Of a stretch of 64,000 bases of DNA, positions 57,956 through 64,000 are shown piece by piece. The translations under genes and the position numbers were made by a program. This stretch comes from Salminus brasiliensis (taxonomy: Eukaryota > Chordata > Actinopteri > Characiformes > Bryconidae): positions 10,182,081-10,246,080 of the forward strand of contig NC_132888.1 in the NCBI RefSeq assembly GCF_030463535.1, in the 5' to 3' direction. Under the pieces are notes generated by a model. It was not told the DNA's origin and searched no databases. It worked only from the letters and a program-made list of their open reading frames with translations. Every line of letters starts with the position of its first letter. Position 1 is the first letter of the stretch.

Positions 57956-60821
57956 AATGAGGGATAAAGCTGGCATTCTTAATGCAGTTACTGTGTTTGT
58001 TTTTAGCAATCAACAGTAGGGAGCACTGTCTTGCCCTGTGGTAAAGAAAAACGTTTCAGTTCCAAGTAGTTTTGTCGTGTGTACATTCTTCCAACTTATC
58101 GGAATCGCAAGATCACTCATCAGTCAAATTATTGAAACATTTTCAGTCAGTATGTCATTCATGCATGTTCTCTTTGAGTGTGATTTATGTAGTTGTAGTA
58201 GTTGTGTAGATCCAACTCATCCCTAATCAGAGATTAAAAAGAAAAGATATTATTCATGGCTATTAAACTTTATAATAATTCCTACTAATAGTTCACCTCC
58301 ATTTATTGCAGCATATTGCAAAAGCACTTATTAACTAAATATTTTCGGAGAGGGTTGGAACGGAAGATGCACACACTTTCTTAACAGTCTTTATGCTTGA
58401 GTGCTTTGGGGCCTCAAGATATATTGTGTGTTGGTGGGGGAAGAGGAGCCACAAACAGAAGCTCACAAACACTAGATCTACTGGCCGCAGAATGAGGAAG
58501 TGTCCTAACTGAGTATATTACATGCTGGTTTGCTTGTGGCGTGCTCAGTTGTTAGGCCATTGCTATATGCAGGAAACACACAGTGTGTCATGGAAATATT
58601 TCATCATGGTAATTCACTTCTGTAGAGAGCATCTGAGAGCATCTGTTATTTGATTTTGACCTGAACCTTATTTACAAGTTGAGAGACCCCAGTCAATGAA
58701 CTTACATTCAGTCAACCCCAAATAAAAGGGTGCATTTTGTATTTTGACAGCTACATTGGCCCAGTATGCAACTGACAGCAGCCTTCATTTTATGTTCTGT
58801 AAATGCTGTAAAGTGCTGTAAAAGCATTGTAAAGTTTCACCAAGAGCATTTAAAAAGAAACCAAAAAAATCCATATATAAAATACAGAAATATGCAAAAA
58901 GATCAGATTTCACTTCCTCTTTATGAAATGTTATTGTTTAAAGCTATAGTACATTATTTCAAGACAGAACAAGTTGACGTGATGGGGTGGTAAGTCAAAC
59001 TGAGTGATGAACACAACAAATTGTATATGGACGTGTACCAATGGCTGGGAGGTAATACAAGTAATAAAAATGAGTATTTACTCTTTAAAAAATAGTTTTT
59101 CTCATATATCATGTTAACAAGAACATTTGCTTTAAAAGCTTAGGCTTTGGAAACACACTTTGGCACATTTGTTGTGGTTAGCGCATCTCACCACATGTTG
59201 CATCTGCAAACTGTGCCTGTTTTGTAGAATGAGGTTCTTACTGCTGATTACGAACTGCGTTACTATTGTGGTATTTTTAACTTGTGAACTCTGTACTATA
59301 GAGACAGTCAGTTGCAACACACAGTCACTAAGACACACAAACACAATGAATGATGATGACCTCCATGACTTAGGATAACCTGCAACACCATAAATTAAAG
59401 ATGTTACAGCAAGTTCACAATCAAGACCATGTCCCAGCATGCATTTCAGGTAGAAACTTTTATGCACTCACCACTCACCATATGAAATTTCTAATTTCTG
59501 CTTGCACCTTTACAAGATATGTCAGTGGTGTGGTGTGCATTCACTTTCCAACAATGGGCCTAAACGTAAATGTGAATATCACAATTTCAACTAAAAATAT
59601 GTGTGACTAATCATGCATTAAATATACTAATCTTTAATATAATACCATTAGTTATTTAGTACTTGGGACTTCACATACAATATTTGTTTTATACTAATAT
59701 ACAGTATTATCATACATTTGAATTCAAAAGCAACAAAAAAGAAATAACCAAAAGACAATTTTTCCATCTCATTTACTTTATTTTTTTGCTTTAAGGGGGA
59801 TGGCATTGAGGCTTTGTTTTTAAAAAATAAAATAACAAGCAAAACATCAAATACATGATTAGCTCTGAACAATGCTTTTTGTAGAAAGATTGCAGAGTTT
59901 CTGTTTGAATTATTATGTAAATAAAGAAACAATATTGATTTTCATCGTTATCGTCATCACACAGTCAGATGCTTACAAAGATTTTTACAATACACAAAGT
60001 GAAAAATTAGACTGCACGAACAAAACAGAAATTCTCCTGAATTTGATGTTTACAAATAAATGTTTGTGTTCTCAAACAAGGACAACCAGTGTTACTAATT
60101 GCATATTTAATGTCACTTGTGTTGAAAATCCTGAAAATTATTGTTGAGCAAGTGTATGGTCTTATTGTGTTTTCAAGGATTCACAACAGAGAACAGATAC
60201 ATATTTACATATTACAGTATCCCTTTACCATCCAAGGTGACTTTACTGAATACTTCATAGACGAAGATAAGTAATCGTATGGGTTAAGCTGTTAGTAGTA
60301 TTGAGTTGTATGAGTTCAAATTTAAGATATGTACACACATTGTACATTTAGATGACTTATACTAATTAATTTGACACAACCTCAATAGAGGATGTTTATG
60401 CATAATAAATAATATATTTACTCAAAGCACTCTCGGGTAAAGTCATACTGTCCTCTATGATGCTTTGTTTTTCGTATTTGTCTGACAATGTGTATTTGTG
60501 TACATGTGTTCTCATATGACGTTCTGTTTGCTTACGATATCTGCTTGTTGGATTGCATTCTGCTGACTTGGTTGCTTAAACTGATATTCTGGACCGTTTC
60601 CAGTCGTAAAACAGAAAACATCAGTCCTAAATAGGAAAAACTGTTTGTGAAATTGTTTTTGCTCCAAACTGTGGAAAACAGAGTTTGATCGGCATAGAAC
60701 AACACATAATGATATGTCTGCAAAACAAGGGGCGTAACAGTACACTTCACTTATAGTGTTACTTTTTCTGCTATTCGTCAGAATACTCAAAAATAGCATC
60801 AGATATTCCTCAGACAACTCT

Positions 60822-60822
<1 letters not shown>

Positions 60823-60889
<67 letters not shown>

Positions 60890-60902
60890 TATATATATAT
60901 AT
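60823..60902. repeat. (TA)n microsatellite
   Basis: Long TA tract, interrupted once by ACACA near 60881. Reading frames crossing it on both strands are artefacts of the repeat. Confidence 0.95.
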
Positions 60903-61843
60903 TCAAAGAGTGTGTATATATTCAAAGTGTGTCATTAACTTATAAGTATCCTAAGGAAACATCTGTAGAAGGATACAGAACAAAATCACCCATAAATAAA
61001 TAAATAATCAGGTAGCTATTCTTTAAACCAACATCCAAGAAATCTGGTTCCTGCTCAGTTGCGATGAACTGGAGAAGCCATACCGTTATCGATTAATGCC
61101 TGCAGTGGAATCGCACAAACCCAGAGACACTTAAACAATCACTTTAGGGTACGATCTACGAGAATCACTGACCGCAGTATGCACTGAGTGCATATTCTGG
61201 TACTGTAGGAAGTGGATGAGAAACCCTTCAGGATTAAAAACACATTCTGTCTGCAAATCCACAGTTGGAGATAGTGCTAGAACATCGAGATACACTGCAT
61301 GTCTCGTTCCCTGACGCTTCGGCTTGCTGAGGACACAGTGTTGAAGAGCCACTAGTGAAATACACTATTAAAAATGAAGGTCCCGGAATGGCTCTTGGCT
61401 TGGACGTAGAGTACTAAGAAAAAAACCCTGTAACTGGTGGAACATTTAGATTATGTGGGGGTGTAATAAGGTCGGCACCTTCATTTTTAAGTGTGTAGAT
61501 CTGGGCTGCAACCAATCAGCATCTTTTCTCATGACATTTAAATATTCTCTGACAAATATGATATAATATAATATATAATTACCCGTCACTTAAACTGAGA
61601 AAGAACTGATATGGTTGCAGCCATAAACTGAAGAAGAAAAATGTCAAAAAAAAATGTCAAAAAAACTTTAGGTGGACAAGGCATTGCTAAAGGCAACACC
61701 AGTCAGTCGCTGCTAGGGTAAATTTGATGGAGGTAAAAGGAAAAGGGAAACACTGATTCATGAAGGACATGGGCAGAGGAATTGTGGTGGCCCTAGTGGC
61801 CACTGTATCCCGTTTGGTCGAGGCTTCAGGGAAGGATCGCGAT

Positions 61844-63803
61844 TCATTTGGCTTTGATCTCTGTGTAGTCACTGCCGTCATCCCCCCTCCCGAAACCTCC
61901 CTCGCGAGGGCGCCCCCGTACAAACTCCAGGGCAGCGTAGTTCAGCTCTTGCCTCTCCAAGCTTGCCATTGAGCCAACAGACTGGTAATCACTGTCGTCT
62001 CCCTGCAGAAATAGAACGGGAGAACACAACGTCAGGGTGAAATAGATGACCCGGTCAGTTGTTTCAGAGTGCAGAGATGGCAATCCAAAAAGCAGGCTGT
62101 TAGTTAACTCTTAGCAAAGTCAAAGAAAGCAAGCATGATAGCATGTTAGCATAGGCAATAGGCATTATCTCATTAAAGCTAAGTTACAACTGAAATGAGG
62201 CACAAAGAATCTGCTGTTTTAAGGAACTAACTGGATTCTCAAAGTGCTCTAAATTTGCTCTCTGGTTTGTTTAATTGTATAGTACTCCTTCTCCAATTAC
62301 TGATTTGTGAGCCCGTCTTAAGTCGCAGCCTTACCGTGCTCTCCTCTAGGATGGAATTAAACTTAGAGCCCAGCAGCTCAGTCTTAAGCTGTTAAGTTAG
62401 GAGGAAGAAAAAAGAGACAGAGAATGCAGAAAAGCGATGAAGGAGGAGAGAACAGTCAGGAAATGCTTTGAAGCAAAGGCCACACTACAGCCCTCCATCA
62501 TAAACCACCATCCACACTTGGCATGCAAATAAGAACTAAGTAAATACTGTGATGAGCTCATGTAGAAGCTAAGAACGTCTGAATGCTCCACCATATAAAC
62601 TGGGGAAAAAATGTATTTACATGCAAATACTGTTCAAACAGCAGATCTTAATCCAGCCATTTCTGAATTAGATCTTAGAACACCACACATGTCATTCCCT
62701 GGGTGATATTCTCGCTGCTCCTAGTATTAGTTTGGACCTGTAGATTTCTATCAGTACAATAACAGGGTGTATAGTATTACAATGAGTGTCCTTTCACATT
62801 AAGTGAGAAGAGGCTTTCACCATGCACTAAACAGGTGTGTAGAGGAGACTAAATGGTGGTGATTGGTGGATTGTGATTATCTTCTCGCAGTGATTGCATA
62901 GCATCTAACAACCCCAAGACATCAGCAAAAACCACTCTAAACAACTGTACATGGAAAAAAATAGTATTATAATAGTATTTAAATATATATAGATAGATAT
63001 ATAGATCATATATATGTCATTCATCATCGTCGTCATCATCATATCTCACCACTTTTTTCCTGAGACTTTGTTTGTCCTTCTTGACTGCGCTGTAGAACAT
63101 GGAGGGATTCTCCACTCTAGATCCCACGTCCTGCCCAGGGTTGCCATTCTCTCTGGAGGGTGGAGTCAGAGGATCAGACTCTGTCTCACACGGAATGACG
63201 CTATTGACTAGCTCAGGGCAACACTGTAAGCCTGGGCATCCATTTTAATAAAAAGAGGATCGCTTTCGCCTCCCTGGCGAAGAGGCTCTTGCGACCCATG
63301 GTTTCATTTCTTTTTTGGAACTGTATTTTTTTCCATTGAGATTAAAAAAACCCAAAAATAAAATAGTGGTTGGAGGTTTGCTGAAACACTTGAGGTTAAG
63401 TGCTTTTGCTTTGCATAGCTTAGCGGTTTGAGGCTAGAAAGCAATGGAGGGGCAATAGAGCCTGTCTTGTTAGTCTGGTCACCTTGAATCCACATCATGG
63501 CCAACAATGTCATTTGGTTCGCCTATATCGTTGCACATGTTACCGTCTTACCATTTGATCCAATTGTTTCATCTGTGAATGGGTTATGGCTTAAATAGCA
63601 AATGCCAAAAGAAACACATTTGAGAATGGATGACTAGGCTTGGGTGTTTCCTTGTTTTCCCCCTCTCCCCAGCTCTGTCCCATGGGTTTTGTGGGTTACT
63701 CACTTTTTGTTGTTTTGGCCCACATATCGCACAGCAGCAATAATAAAAGCGATGACTGCCACTCCTCCGATGGTCCCCACTATCACAGCCATCATGTACT
63801 TTT
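61844..63803 (-). CDS. Gene E: MAG/Siglec-4-like receptor, TM and tail only (partial)
   Basis: Exons (minus): TM 63704-63803 (KYMMAVIVGTIGGVAVIAF..., then RYVGQNNKK); tail 63050-63200; 62335-62388 (54 bp); last exon 61844-62002 with stop. Phases run 2, 0, 0. The 63050-63200 start assumes the AG at 63202-63201; the stronger-looking AG further right puts a stop in frame. The tail has ENPSMFYSAVKK, like the NPPVLFSS region of mammalian MAG, then SDYQSV, ELNYAALEF (ITIM) and a C-terminus SDYTEIKAK that parallels EYAEIRVK of L-MAG. The ectodomain lies beyond the right edge. MAG is a myelin and glial adhesion lectin that binds sialylated glycans; identity as true MAG rather than a paralogue is my inference. 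Confidence 0.75.
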
Positions 63804-64000
63804 CTGAAACACGAAATGAACTTCTCTGAATTAGAGGAATGTCAGTACCATAGATTTTACTTGCTGCTGCCTTCCATAGCACTGCTACTGTGAACAAAGC
63901 TCAAAGATCTGACAGTTAAAGTTTCATTGTATACAGTATTCTTCTACACTCTTAGGACATAGGTTTTAATAAGTGCTAAATAAGGTTATATGACTTGTGA
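63804..64000. other. Intron of gene E, cut by window edge
   Basis: No Ig exon is visible before the end of the window. The upstream part of gene E continues to the right. Confidence 0.5.

Larger units (their letters stand above)
53929..61843. other. Intergenic region between genes D and E
   Basis: Contains the probable leader exon of gene D, two MITE copies, a repeat-like block starting near 56470 (TGTTTCCACACTTGCACTGT), a poly-T run near 57540 and a (TA)n tract. No coding region or RNA gene with support was seen in nearly 8 kb, so regulatory content for D and E is possible but not visible by eye. Confidence 0.5.

Noticed and set aside
60512-60938. Reading frames on both strands near 60.5-60.9 kb
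   Set aside because: They run through the (TA)n tract, which translates as Tyr-Ile repeats on either strand; not coding.

Overview
This is nuclear DNA of a ray-finned fish. It has AT-rich spacers, short introns, GT-AG exons, a fish-type L2-like LINE, a tRNA-derived SINE, several MITE families and long (TA)n tracts. The repeat flavour suggests an ostariophysan (characiform or catfish-like), but I cannot fix the species. There is no prokaryotic content, CRISPR array or rRNA gene.

Layout. Positions 1-13290 are a repeat-rich flank: a hairpin MITE, a proline-rich reading frame beside an LTR-like repeat, a solo LTR with a perfect 5-bp target duplication, a degraded reverse transcriptase fragment, and a broken L2-like LINE (7.35-11.11 kb) carrying a nested insertion. 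From 13.3 kb to the right edge the window is a cluster of sialic-acid-binding-Ig-lectin-like (Siglec) receptor genes with one immunity-related GTPase (IRG)-like gene inside it.

Gene A (+, 13295-24491) joins in frame over 25 exons into 1381 codons. Its ectodomain is (V-C2-C2) three times, a 13-residue linker, then V-C2, followed by a TM helix and a tail built from three copies of a three-exon cassette. Known Siglecs have one N-terminal V-set domain, so four V-sets in one receptor and an exon-amplified tail are the most unusual things here. Gene B (-, 25958-38130) is a CD22-like receptor (V plus seven C2, TM, long ITIM/ITSM tail). Gene C (-, 40499-41635) is a single-coding-exon IRG-like protein with degenerate GTP-binding motifs. 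Gene D (-, 45692-53928; 594 aa) is a V-C2-C2-C2 inhibitory Siglec/CD22-like receptor. Gene E (-, 61844-63803, cut by the right edge) is the TM and tail of a MAG (Siglec-4)-like receptor.

Working together. B, D and E carry tyrosine inhibitory motifs of the type that recruit SHP phosphatases. A has no clear ITIM and instead carries PxxPxK and YxN motifs. The residue at the sialic-acid-binding arginine position is Arg in B, Lys in D, His in the fourth V of A, and absent (a Tyr-Pro-Trp motif instead) in the first three V domains of A. The cluster therefore mixes probable sialic-acid readers with receptors that have probably changed ligand. MAG and CD22 are neighbours in mammals, so this looks like a lineage-specific expansion of that ancestral pair. 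All exon models were built by eye from splice sites, reading phase and domain motifs; no transcript or database search was available.
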